Source: a bacterium (lineage in GTDB: Bacteria > Zixibacteria > MSB-5A5 > GN15 > FEB-12). From it: DNA of 61,914 nt. Below, in pieces: positions 26,039 to 34,276 of this stretch. Under the pieces are notes generated by a model. The model saw nothing but the letters and a program-made list of their open reading frames with translations. It was not told the origin of the DNA and ran no database searches. The DNA lies in assembly GCA_030605565.1 (NCBI GenBank), contig JAUWIB010000097.1, positions 1 through 61,914 on the forward strand. Reading direction: 5' to 3'. Every line of letters begins with the position of its first letter. Position 1 is the stretch's first letter. The translations under genes were made by a program, and so were the position numbers.

Positions 26039-28348
26039 ATGTCGGACTATGCCAAATTGCGCGATGATCTGGTTGTCTCGCCCACGGTCATAGAAGGCGA
26101 GACAGTTTACAATATCAAGGACCCCATCAAGGGAACCTACTTCCGCCTGCGCGAGCCGGAATACTGGCTGATCAGTCAACTCGACGGCGTGACCTCGTAT
26201 GTTCAAGTCGCCGAGCGCTTCCGCAGCAAATTCCAGTTGAACATCAGCGAGGAAAACGTCCTGCAGTTCGTGCAGGCATTGGAGAAGCTCTACTTCCTCG
26301 ACAATGTGCGAGCCGAACAGGCCGTATCACGAACCAGCTACCTGATAGACAAGCATGGCTCCTTGTTCTCGAGGTTGCTGTTCGTCAAGTTCAAGGCGTT
26401 CAATCCGGGCAAGTTTCTGGATCGGCTGACATCGATCTACCGTCCGTTCCACAATCTTTACGGGTTCGCCTTGCAGGCTCTTCTGATTGTGCTGGGGATG
26501 TGGATTCTGTTGTTCAACTCTGACCAGTTCTCGGTCAGTTTGCACAGCATCTTCAATCTTGGTTCGATTATGGTGGTGATCACGGCGATTTTCATTTTCT
26601 TCATAGTGCACGAATTCGCCCACGCTATCATCTGTCGTTACCATGGGGGAGAGGTGCGCGAAATGGGTTTCCTGTTGCTGTACTTCCAACCGGCTTTCTA
26701 TTGCGATCTATCGGATGCCTGGCTGTTTAAGAAAAAGCGCCACCGCCTGGCTGTCACCGCGGCCGGACCGTACTTTCAACTGGTACTCATGGCCGTCGCG
26801 ACGATAATATGGCGGATCACAGTGCTCGGCAGCGGTCCCAACGATCTGGCTCGCATCGTCGTGATCATCAGTTGGGTCACGCTCCTGGTAAACCTGAACC
26901 CTCTGATAAAGCTGGACGGGTATTACCTTCTGTCGGACTGGGTGGACATTCCCAACCTGCGCCGCAAGTCATTCGGCCACCTGGGCAACGTGCTCAAGCG
27001 GCGACTGCTCGGCTGGCCGGTGGACCCAATCGAGGTATCAGATCGTCAGCGAAGGATCTTCCTGGTCTACTCCGTCTGTGCTGTGCTCTACACCGGAGTC
27101 CTGCTGGTGTGGGTGTTGTCGGTGGTGGCCGAGTTCCTGATGGGTATTGCCGGGGGGCTTGGATTATTGTTGTTGATTGCTTTCCTGTTTCTTACTTTGA
27201 AGTCAAGTATTGTAGGACTGAGTCGAGGAGTTGTCAGACATATCAGGTTTATGAAGACCCTATTGAGAAGCCCTTTGCGACTCGCTGTACACATTGCTCT
27301 CGCGGCGATAGTAGTTGTCGTGATGGTTGCCATCCCGTTCCCCAAACGGGTCACCGGCGAAGTTGCCATCCGGCCAATCGCTGAGTGTACCCTGCGGTTG
27401 AATAAACATGGCCTGCTGGAAACGGAATACCGGCGGCGCGGCGCCAACGCCGACCGCAAGACCAGTTTCCTCCAAATGACCTCAACCGACCTGGCCGCTC
27501 TGAAACTGGTGCGCCTCGTGAAGGATGGTCAGGAAGTGAAGGCTGGCGACTCGGTGGCTGTGCTCGCTTCCAATCAGGTGGCCACTGAGATTGCAGCGGA
27601 GACATCGGTGCTTGAAAAGGTGGAGAGTGAACTGGCGCTCTTGATGGCTCCACCTAAGAAAGAAGCCGTTGCTGAGGCGGAGGCACAGGTGACAGCAGCG
27701 AGAGCCAACTATCAGCAGCGGGACCGTGACCTCCAGAGGATTGAAGAACTGGCGTCCAAGAACCTAATCACCTACGAAGAACTGGATACGAAACGAGCCG
27801 AAGTGGCCATAGCCAAGGCGGAATTGGTCAATAAAGACGCGTCCCTCCAGTTGTTGCGGTCTCCGCCGAAACCGGAAGAGGTAGCAGTCCTCCAGGCTGA
27901 GATTGACAGGCAAATGGCGAAGTTGGAATTCCTGAGGTCCCAGCAAGCAGCGCAGACCATCAGAGCGCCGATGTCCGGTCGGGTAGATATCGGGCAGGCC
28001 GACGATGAGATACTCTCAATCGTGGACGACCATGAGGTCGAAATACTGGTGCCGGTTTCTGATTTCGATGTTGAGCTAATCAAGCTGGGTCAGGAAGTGC
28101 AATTGAAAGTACGCTCATACCCAAGCGAAGTTTTCCAGGGCAAGGTGATCCATGTACCGTTGAGCGCCGAGGTTGTTGACAACAATGCGATCTTTGCAGT
28201 ATCCGTGGTTGTCGACAATGAGGAAGGACGGCTTCGCAACGGGATGACCGGGTATGCCAAGATCGAGTGCGGACGATCGTCACTTATCATGAAAATAATC
28301 CGCAAGATCGCATCCAACGTGCGGGTTGAGTTCTGGTCCTGGTGGTAA
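26039..28348 (+). CDS. PqqD-like / M50 metalloprotease / HlyD-like adaptor fusion protein
   Basis: A 769-residue protein with three parts. Residues 1-90 resemble the PqqD/RRE fold that binds peptide leaders ('LRDDLVVSPTV', 'YFRLREPEYWLISQLDG', 'LEKLYFLD'). Residues 140-400 are a site-2-protease-type membrane domain with the zinc motif H191-E192-F-A-H195 and the second motif 'NPLIKLDGYYLLSD' (D293). Residues 430-760 are a HlyD-like periplasmic adaptor with a biotinyl/lipoyl-like half ('VKDGQEVKAGDSVAVL'), a coiled coil (about 520-640) and a second half ('IRAPMSGRVDIGQ'). Related fusions sit with peptide maturation and export systems. A 24-residue peptide gene with its own promoter follows 222 bases downstream. 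No ABC transporter is adjacent. Confidence 0.8.
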   Translation: MSDYAKLRDDLVVSPTVIEGETVYNIKDPIKGTYFRLREPEYWLISQLDGVTSYVQVAERFRSKFQLNISEENVLQFVQALEKLYFLDNVRAEQAVSRTSYLIDKHGSLFSRLLFVKFKAFNPGKFLDRLTSIYRPFHNLYGFALQALLIVLGMWILLFNSDQFSVSLHSIFNLGSIMVVITAIFIFFIVHEFAHAIICRYHGGEVREMGFLLLYFQPAFYCDLSDAWLFKKKRHRLAVTAAGPYFQLVLMAVATIIWRITVLGSGPNDLARIVVIISWVTLLVNLNPLIKLDGYYLLSDWVDIPNLRRKSFGHLGNVLKRRLLGWPVDPIEVSDRQRRIFLVYSVCAVLYTGVLLVWVLSVVAEFLMGIAGGLGLLLLIAFLFLTLKSSIVGLSRGVVRHIRFMKTLLRSPLRLAVHIALAAIVVVVMVAIPFPKRVTGEVAIRPIAECTLRLNKHGLLETEYRRRGANADRKTSFLQMTSTDLAALKLVRLVKDGQEVKAGDSVAVLASNQVATEIAAETSVLEKVESELALLMAPPKKEAVAEAEAQVTAARANYQQRDRDLQRIEELASKNLITYEELDTKRAEVAIAKAELVNKDASLQLLRSPPKPEEVAVLQAEIDRQMAKLEFLRSQQAAQTIRAPMSGRVDIGQADDEILSIVDDHEVEILVPVSDFDVELIKLGQEVQLKVRSYPSEVFQGKVIHVPLSAEVVDNNAIFAVSVVVDNEEGRLRNGMTGYAKIECGRSSLIMKIIRKIASNVRVEFWSWW

Positions 28349-28448
28349 TTCCGTTCCCCTCGCGGAAACGCTTTCCAGCTTTGAGGGCATTTGAAGGGAT
28401 TATAACAGCAAAACCACGATTTAGAAGGGGCTGAAGTCCACATTGCGC

Positions 28449-28477
28449 TTGACAAATCTCGTCTTGTCACCTATACT
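28449..28477 (+). promoter_or_regulatory. Near-consensus promoter of the 24-aa peptide gene
   Basis: TTGACA (28449-28454), 17-base spacer, TATACT (28472-28477). This is among the closest matches to the sigma-70 consensus in the window. The leader holds a perfect small hairpin, GTGTCA-TGG-TGACAC, near 28518-28532. Confidence 0.75.
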
Positions 28478-28570
28478 TGACTAAACTCTGGAGTCTGGTA
28501 CGTTGATGGTTGTGGTGTCATGGTGACACTTGCTCCAGGGTAAACCATAGGATAGCAAGGAGGTGAGTTA

Positions 28571-28645
28571 ATGAAAGATTACAAGCTCACAGTCGAGGTC
28601 TTGGAAGCGCGCATCGCTCCGGCATTCAGTCAGGGTGGTCAGTAA
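28571..28645 (+). CDS. 24-residue peptide, candidate exported or modified peptide
   Basis: A tiny gene whose ATG stands 3 bases after a perfect AAGGAGGTGA ribosome-binding site (28558-28567). The peptide reads MKDYKLTVEVLEARIAPAF followed by SQGGQ. It has its own near-consensus promoter about 95 bases upstream and two terminators directly downstream, so it forms an isolated, apparently strong transcription unit. 'LEARIAP' is reminiscent of the 'LEPRxLL'-type N-terminal motif seen on some large secreted surface proteins; that likeness is from memory. Given the PqqD-M50-HlyD gene upstream, it could be a processed or exported peptide. The core region is very short and lacks Cys, Ser-Cys clusters or a Gly-Gly leader motif, so a classical bacteriocin is not evident. 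Confidence 0.6.
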   Translation: MKDYKLTVEVLEARIAPAFSQGGQ

Positions 28646-28708
28646 GGCTTCAGGCCTTCTTTGTTTTTAAAGACTGGAGGCAGGTGTTTCAGGCACCTGC
28701 CTTTTTTT
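28644..28708 (+). terminator. Two tandem intrinsic terminators after the peptide gene
   Basis: First stem: AAGGC/GCCTT (28644-28658), then CTTTGTTTTT. Second stem: GGCAGGTG (28679-28686) with CACCTGCC (28694-28701), then seven T. The second stem lies inside the last codons of the convergent kinase gene, so its DNA is both coding and terminator. Confidence 0.85.
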
Positions 28709-31696
28709 CTGCGCGAGTGCCTGCGACAGTCTCCTTATTTCGAAGACGAGGTACACGATTGTGCGCCGATTCTGGTACCTCTTCCGATCTTGCGGGTTAT
28801 CAATGTCCCCGGCTATCTTCTTGGCGGCGTCGAGTGCTTCTCTAAAGTATGAGTATGCTTGCTCGAAATCTTCGAGTTCGGCGTGCATTCGTCCAAACTG
28901 CGTGTAAACGTCCACCGTCTCCGGGAGTAGCCCAGCCGTAGCAGCGACTTTCTGGGATCGTTGCAAGTATCGCTCGGCTGCTTCATACCGCCTGAGGTTG
29001 ATCATCAATTCTCCCGCCAGGTTGCATAGCGAAGGCGTCTCGATTTCGTCCGGCATTTTGTCCAGGTCGACCAGGATATCGACGTACTGATCCGGGTTTG
29101 CTGTTTGGTCTTCACAACGCAATGTTCGGCCCAAAGCATTGAAATCAATCAAGAGCTTTTCGCGTTCCAACTTGAGTTCTACGGCCAAAGCACGGGCGCG
29201 CTGGAGATACTGAGAATCATCGGATATTCTGGTAATCACCAGTAGAGCTTCCAACTCCGTCGTTTTCTCTTTGACCGCCGCTCGCTGCCGCATGGTTGCT
29301 ACCGCAATACGCATGGCGTCGTCGCTGTCACCGATTCGCTGGCGCAGATCGGCCAGACTTATTTCCAGTTGAGCACGTCCCAGATGATCTTCTACTTCGT
29401 CGTAGGCAACGGCTGCTTCACGATAAAGCGCTTCAGCTTCACTGAACCGCCCCAGTCGTTTGAGAGTTCTTGCCATGCCGGCCTTGAACGCTGCCAAGTG
29501 GGGGCGATCATCCAACTCAACCGCCAGCGCCATGCCTTCCGTGAGGTACTGGATTGATCGTTTCAACTGTCCGGTAGAAGCCATGATGGCTGTCAGGTTC
29601 TCCAGGTTGAAAAGAATCTCTTTCTGCGTTCCGAGGCGACGGTTGATTACAAGTGAGCGCTCGAGGCACTCGACGGCTTCCGACGTTTCGCCGCGCAGAT
29701 GATGAGCGTAGCCGAGATTATTGAGAATGCGGGCTTCCTCAAGCTGGTTAGCGACCTCTCGACAAATATCGATCGACAGACGATACAGACGCACCGTCCG
29801 CTGCAGGTTCCCTACAACGGCAAAGATCGAGCCTATGTTGCTCAAGGTAGAGGCGACATCGCCCATCGACCCGAGTCGTCGTTGAATTCTCAGCGCCCGG
29901 CGATAACTTTTCAAAGCCGCCGGGTAGTTCGATCCAACCCAGTGGATATTGCCGAGGTTATTGAGGGTATGTGAAAGCTCCAACTCGTCTCCGAGCTCGC
30001 CGTAGATGCGTTGAGCACTTTCCAACGCCGCCAGACCGGCGAGGTGGTCCTGCTTCATCTTATACAGATCGCCGAGGTCCTTGTAGGTTTCGGCCAGGAG
30101 TTTGTCGGCCGGACGATCATGATACTGCTCAATGATGACGTTGTAGGTGACCATAGCCGCTTCGATCGCGCCGGTCTCTTTGAGTATGTCGCCCCGGATC
30201 ATCAGCAGTTGGCGAACATCGAAGGTCTTCCCGATCATCTCAGCATAGCTGATCACACTGTTCAAGAGGTTGAGAGCTGTCTCGTTGTCGTGGCTCTTGT
30301 TCAGCGTGATGGCAGCCTGATAGGCGCAGCGTTCGCAGGCGACAAGATCACCGGCCTGTAAATAGAGCCGTGCGGCCAACTCCAACCATTCGCGTTTCTC
30401 CGCCCTGGGAGCCGCTTTTGCAGACAAAGCTCTAACAGTCGACGGTTTCAGGAGCGGCCGGATGAGTTCGGTCAGTGCCCCGGACCCGGCCGGCGCCTCG
30501 CTGATGCTGAACAGTTCGAGAGCGGTGTCGGGTGACGGTCGTCCCGCAACGGCGGTCTGTATCATCCGGCGTCGTTCACGGAAGGATGCGTCCCCGAAGA
30601 CACCAAGCGTCTCGCGACGAGAACGTAACGGCCAGTAGATGTTTCTGGTGAAGACGAACCTGCCCTGGTCAAACACCAGGTTGCCTTTGAGGAAGTTGGC
30701 TGTCAGAACGGCCCGGAGTTGTTTCGAATCAGAGTCGGTCAGGAGATCGAGCCTGCGATGTTGCCGTGGATCGAGGTTCAGCGCGGCCCTGATGTTATCG
30801 AGATAGGAATCCTGTGGATCAACCAGGTGCTTTGGTTGCAGCGCCCGCTCAAACGGATAGGTAGCCCCGATGTCACGCAGGCGTTGGCATACTTCCCATC
30901 CATCGGCGGGACGATTCTGAGGGTTCTTTTCCAACAGGGCGGCCACTACTTCCCATACGGCTGAATCCATGTCCTTGCGATAATCGACCACCGGTGTTGG
31001 ATCGGTCTCGCTAACGCGACTGTTGATACGTACCGGATCGGCGTCATTACCCTCGATAAATGGATGTCGTCCGGTCAGAAGAGAATAGGCCGTCACTCCG
31101 AACGCAAACAGGTCGGAGCGATGGTTACAGATCGAGTCAGCGATAACCTCCGGTGCCATATAACCTACTGTGCCCAAACCGGCGCGAGCTTCTGAAGTTT
31201 CATCAACGTGTCGACCCAACGAGAAATCCGACAGCTTCAGATAAAACAGGTCGTCGTCGGTTCTATCGGACCACGTTGACGGGAGAAAGACGTTTTGTGG
31301 TTTGAGGTCACCGTGGACCAATCGGTGCTGCTGCAAGTATTGCAGGTTCAGCGCCAGAGCACTGATGAGATTCAGCATCAGCGGGACATTATCCACCCGT
31401 TCGGTCTGGTCCAGGGTGGGACCCTGGCACAACTCCAGCAATAGATAGGGCTGCCGGCCATCAGAGTATTCGAGTATTCGTACCAGCCCGGGGAATCTCA
31501 GGTTGCCGACAAGCTCATTTTCGCGATGGGCGAGATGAGCAAAGGATGATACGGTCTCAGGATTGCTGTCCAGGGGATACTTGAGGGCTGCTTCACGCCG
31601 CCGGTCGGTAACGTAGACCCTGATGACATTGGCCGTTCCCCCGCGACCGAGATGATCCAGGTATTGGAGACCGGGCGGCAGGGGCGGACGATTCAT
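28667..31696 (-). CDS. Serine/threonine protein kinase with TPR array
   Basis: A 1009-residue soluble protein. The N-terminal kinase has a glycine loop ('GRGGTANV', 17-24), the ATP lysine K39 ('AALKY'), a catalytic loop 'HGDLKPQN' (D130, K132, N135; the usual HRD reads HGD), 'DFS' at 157-159 in place of DFG, and 'APE' at 181-183. D157 is kept, so activity is plausible; HGD marks a kinase without the activation-loop Arg switch. Residues from about 480 to 990 are a long TPR array ('LAETYKDLGDLYKMKQDHLAGLAALESAQRIY'). The start lies 1 base after the stop of the histidine kinase gene, so the two form an operon. Confidence 0.88.
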   Translation of the reverse strand: MNRPPLPPGLQYLDHLGRGGTANVIRVYVTDRRREAALKYPLDSNPETVSSFAHLAHRENELVGNLRFPGLVRILEYSDGRQPYLLLELCQGPTLDQTERVDNVPLMLNLISALALNLQYLQQHRLVHGDLKPQNVFLPSTWSDRTDDDLFYLKLSDFSLGRHVDETSEARAGLGTVGYMAPEVIADSICNHRSDLFAFGVTAYSLLTGRHPFIEGNDADPVRINSRVSETDPTPVVDYRKDMDSAVWEVVAALLEKNPQNRPADGWEVCQRLRDIGATYPFERALQPKHLVDPQDSYLDNIRAALNLDPRQHRRLDLLTDSDSKQLRAVLTANFLKGNLVFDQGRFVFTRNIYWPLRSRRETLGVFGDASFRERRRMIQTAVAGRPSPDTALELFSISEAPAGSGALTELIRPLLKPSTVRALSAKAAPRAEKREWLELAARLYLQAGDLVACERCAYQAAITLNKSHDNETALNLLNSVISYAEMIGKTFDVRQLLMIRGDILKETGAIEAAMVTYNVIIEQYHDRPADKLLAETYKDLGDLYKMKQDHLAGLAALESAQRIYGELGDELELSHTLNNLGNIHWVGSNYPAALKSYRRALRIQRRLGSMGDVASTLSNIGSIFAVVGNLQRTVRLYRLSIDICREVANQLEEARILNNLGYAHHLRGETSEAVECLERSLVINRRLGTQKEILFNLENLTAIMASTGQLKRSIQYLTEGMALAVELDDRPHLAAFKAGMARTLKRLGRFSEAEALYREAAVAYDEVEDHLGRAQLEISLADLRQRIGDSDDAMRIAVATMRQRAAVKEKTTELEALLVITRISDDSQYLQRARALAVELKLEREKLLIDFNALGRTLRCEDQTANPDQYVDILVDLDKMPDEIETPSLCNLAGELMINLRRYEAAERYLQRSQKVAATAGLLPETVDVYTQFGRMHAELEDFEQAYSYFREALDAAKKIAGDIDNPQDRKRYQNRRTIVYLVFEIRRLSQALAQKKRQVPETPASSL

Positions 31697-31697
31697 G

Positions 31698-33506
31698 TTA
31701 TTCTCGTGCGGTTGGGGTGGTGCGTAAGCGGGGCAGGATCACCGTAAAAGTAGTACCTCCAGCGGCGAATGACCTGACCGTCAACTCCCCCTTGTGGTTT
31801 TCAATTATCCTCTTGCAGTTGGACAACCCCAGCCCATGACCACCTTTCTTCGTGGTGAAGTGCGGCGTGAAAACCTTGGCCAGAGTTTGTTCCGACATGC
31901 CGGCGCCATTGTCGGATATCTCGATAGAGATTCGTTCTGTTCGATCACTGTAGTCGGCAACAATACTGATTTCGCGCTTGAGATCCTTGCCGGTGTCCTG
32001 CTCCTTGATAGCTCTTTCTTCGATAGCGTCCGCAGCATTGTTGAGTAGGTTCATCAGCACCTGCTGAATCTGACCTACATCCATCTCCAGATTGGGAATG
32101 TCTTGACCAAGGTCGATTGTGAAGTGCATCCGTTTGAACCTCGGTTGCACCCGCATCGTGAACAGAAGATCCTCGATCAAGTGCTTGACGTCGTAGCTGA
32201 TGTACTCCGGCTCCGGCTTGGAGAAGTCCATCAGGTTGTCGACGAATCGCTTGATTTTGAAGACATTCTCAACTATCGACTTGGCGTTGAAGCGGGCCTT
32301 ATCGTACTTCTCGCGATCGAGATTCATCCCCATCAGTTCGGCGTTGGTTGAGGCGATGGCCAGATAGTTGTTGAGTTCATGTGCGATGGAGGCAGCCATT
32401 TCACCTTTGGCGGCAAGTTTTTCTGAGAGGATGACGTATTTTTCCATCACCACTTTCTCGGTGATGTCTTCAATCGTTACAATCAATCCATTGTCACCTT
32501 GCGGTAAGGCGTTAATAGAAGAGATTTTTATCGACAGTACTTTTTCGACATAGCCGGTATTGTGAAAATAGCGCGGGTCTGAAAAACCTTCAGCGGTAAC
32601 AAGAGCTGTGTTAATCATGCTCTGCCAACTGCCCTGCTGATCTGACGGCAGGAGATCGAAGAACATGGTCGGCGGTTCACCGTTGCCCAACGTCCTGACG
32701 GTATCAACGTTTACCTCAAGGATCTCCAGGGCGCTCGAGTTGATCGTGACCACCCTGCCGCGCTCATCTATTACAACCATCCCGATCGGAGACTTGCTGA
32801 TCACCGACTCATTGTACTTCTTCAGCCTTAGCAGCGAATCGTAGTGCGCGGCATTACGAAAAGCTCCCGAAACCGCCTGTGCGTACAGTTCGAACAGGTA
32901 CAGGTCGGACTTGAGAAACATCCGCGCTTCATTCGAGTTGTCGACGTATATGACGCCGATGATCTCATCCTTATCCTTGATCGGTACGCACATGATCGAG
33001 CGCAGGTGCAATTCGACAACCGACGCCTGCTGAGCGTAGCGTTCATCGGAGAGGGCATCGGAGGTATAGACCGACTTGCCGGTGGCCGCCACTTGTGAGG
33101 TCACGGAATTTGATATCCTGAACTCCTCCTCCATCATCTCTTCCTGACACAGGTTGTAGGCGGTGCGGATCTGAAGCGCTCCGTTCTCGTCCAGCAGCAT
33201 GATCAAGCCGCGCTCAGCTTGCATCAGTTCAATCGCCTTGCGCATCACGATTTGCAGCACATCGTCCAGGAGTAGCGACGAATTGATAGCATGCAGAACG
33301 GTCAGTAGCGCCTGAAGATCGGCGGTTGCCTTGGCGCCGTCAGGGTTTCTCAGATCGATGCGCGGATTGGTATCGGCTACCTCATCCAGTGTTGCTTCCA
33401 TGTCGGCGAAGATGTCAGCGGTATCCCCGGACGACACGGTCTTATCGCGTGGATCAGGAGGCTTATTGGAGCTCTTGTAGGTCTTATTTTGGTCAATAGA
33501 TGTCAT
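31698..33506 (-). CDS. GAF-PAS sensor histidine kinase
   Basis: A 602-residue cytoplasmic kinase with no membrane segment. It has a GAF domain (about 65-215, 'ERGLIMLLDENGALQIRTAYN', 'SIMCVPIKDKDEIIGVIYVDN'), a PAS domain (about 230-350), an H-box with H376 ('ASIAHELNNYLAIAS'), an N-box ('LMNLLNNAADAIEERA') and G-boxes ('DNGAGMS', 'GGHGLGLS'). No response regulator is adjacent. Instead the Ser/Thr kinase gene follows 1 base downstream, suggesting that histidine and serine/threonine phosphorylation belong to one pathway. Confidence 0.9.
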   Translation of the reverse strand: MTSIDQNKTYKSSNKPPDPRDKTVSSGDTADIFADMEATLDEVADTNPRIDLRNPDGAKATADLQALLTVLHAINSSLLLDDVLQIVMRKAIELMQAERGLIMLLDENGALQIRTAYNLCQEEMMEEEFRISNSVTSQVAATGKSVYTSDALSDERYAQQASVVELHLRSIMCVPIKDKDEIIGVIYVDNSNEARMFLKSDLYLFELYAQAVSGAFRNAAHYDSLLRLKKYNESVISKSPIGMVVIDERGRVVTINSSALEILEVNVDTVRTLGNGEPPTMFFDLLPSDQQGSWQSMINTALVTAEGFSDPRYFHNTGYVEKVLSIKISSINALPQGDNGLIVTIEDITEKVVMEKYVILSEKLAAKGEMAASIAHELNNYLAIASTNAELMGMNLDREKYDKARFNAKSIVENVFKIKRFVDNLMDFSKPEPEYISYDVKHLIEDLLFTMRVQPRFKRMHFTIDLGQDIPNLEMDVGQIQQVLMNLLNNAADAIEERAIKEQDTGKDLKREISIVADYSDRTERISIEISDNGAGMSEQTLAKVFTPHFTTKKGGHGLGLSNCKRIIENHKGELTVRSFAAGGTTFTVILPRLRTTPTARE

Positions 33507-33614
33507 TAAGCCGATCTCTCAAACAGACGTTTACACTGTTTCAGTTATCGGCCTTAAGGGGCGAAGCATTAACCGACCCAAAGTTCCAGGCCTTCTTAAC
33601 CGATGTTCTCTTTG

Positions 33615-34250
33615 TTACTTGCGACGAACCTCGGCTGGCGAGAACGGCAGGGTACGGCCGGAGAAACTCTCTCGACCAAAACCGGTGAGTTTTAAGAAAT
33701 GTCGAAAGAGGTACTCGATAGCCGACTCATCGTTCTCGAGGGAGTCGCTTCTCGGTGCTAAGGTATAGCCGGTCATGGAGATACACGTTAATTCGAAACT
33801 GAGGTAGTAGCGGCTGAGACTATCCAGTCGGGCGTAATCGATCAAGTCGATGACGACTGAGTCAGCCAGGAATCGATGCATCCCGGCCAGCGTGGCGAAT
33901 CTGCCGGACTGTTGGAAATCTCTGCCGCCCGTCTGGAGAACGAAATCCTCGGTGATTATTCGATATCCGATTCTCACCATTCCACCCTTGACTTCTATCG
34001 TCTCAGCGCCCCAGAGGCGTCGAGGACGTTTCAGGGTCAATTGGAAATCAATGACCAGGTCGATTCCGTCGCGGATCTCGTCGACCCGGGCTGACGACAC
34101 CAGTGGGGCCAGGTCCAGCCAGGCTGCCAACTGTGGTTCGTTGTCGAAAACACCGAAGTCCAGTTGCTCGGCGCTATGCCCGTCAGGAGCCAGGGCGATG
34201 AAAAGTGCCGCCACCGCCAACAATCGCGTTAGATGCAAGATTCTCTGCAT
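33615..34250 (-). CDS. Exported DUF4390-like protein
   Basis: A 211-residue protein with a signal peptide (about residues 1-26, 'RLLAVAALFIALAPDGHSA'). The remainder is beta-rich with the pattern 'VDEIRDGIDLVIDFQLTLKRPRRLWG', 'RIGYRIITEDFVLQT' and a C-terminal 'YYLSFELTCISMT', which resembles DUF4390. The function of that family is unknown; in other bacteria it is often found near NtrY-type kinases. Here it lies between an outer-membrane barrel gene and a histidine kinase on the same strand, with a gap of about 108 bases to the latter. Confidence 0.6.
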   Translation of the reverse strand: MQRILHLTRLLAVAALFIALAPDGHSAEQLDFGVFDNEPQLAAWLDLAPLVSSARVDEIRDGIDLVIDFQLTLKRPRRLWGAETIEVKGGMVRIGYRIITEDFVLQTGGRDFQQSGRFATLAGMHRFLADSVVIDLIDYARLDSLSRYYLSFELTCISMTGYTLAPRSDSLENDESAIEYLFRHFLKLTGFGRESFSGRTLPFSPAEVRRK

Positions 34251-34276
34251 ACTTGGTGCAGCCTGATTCTATCCTC

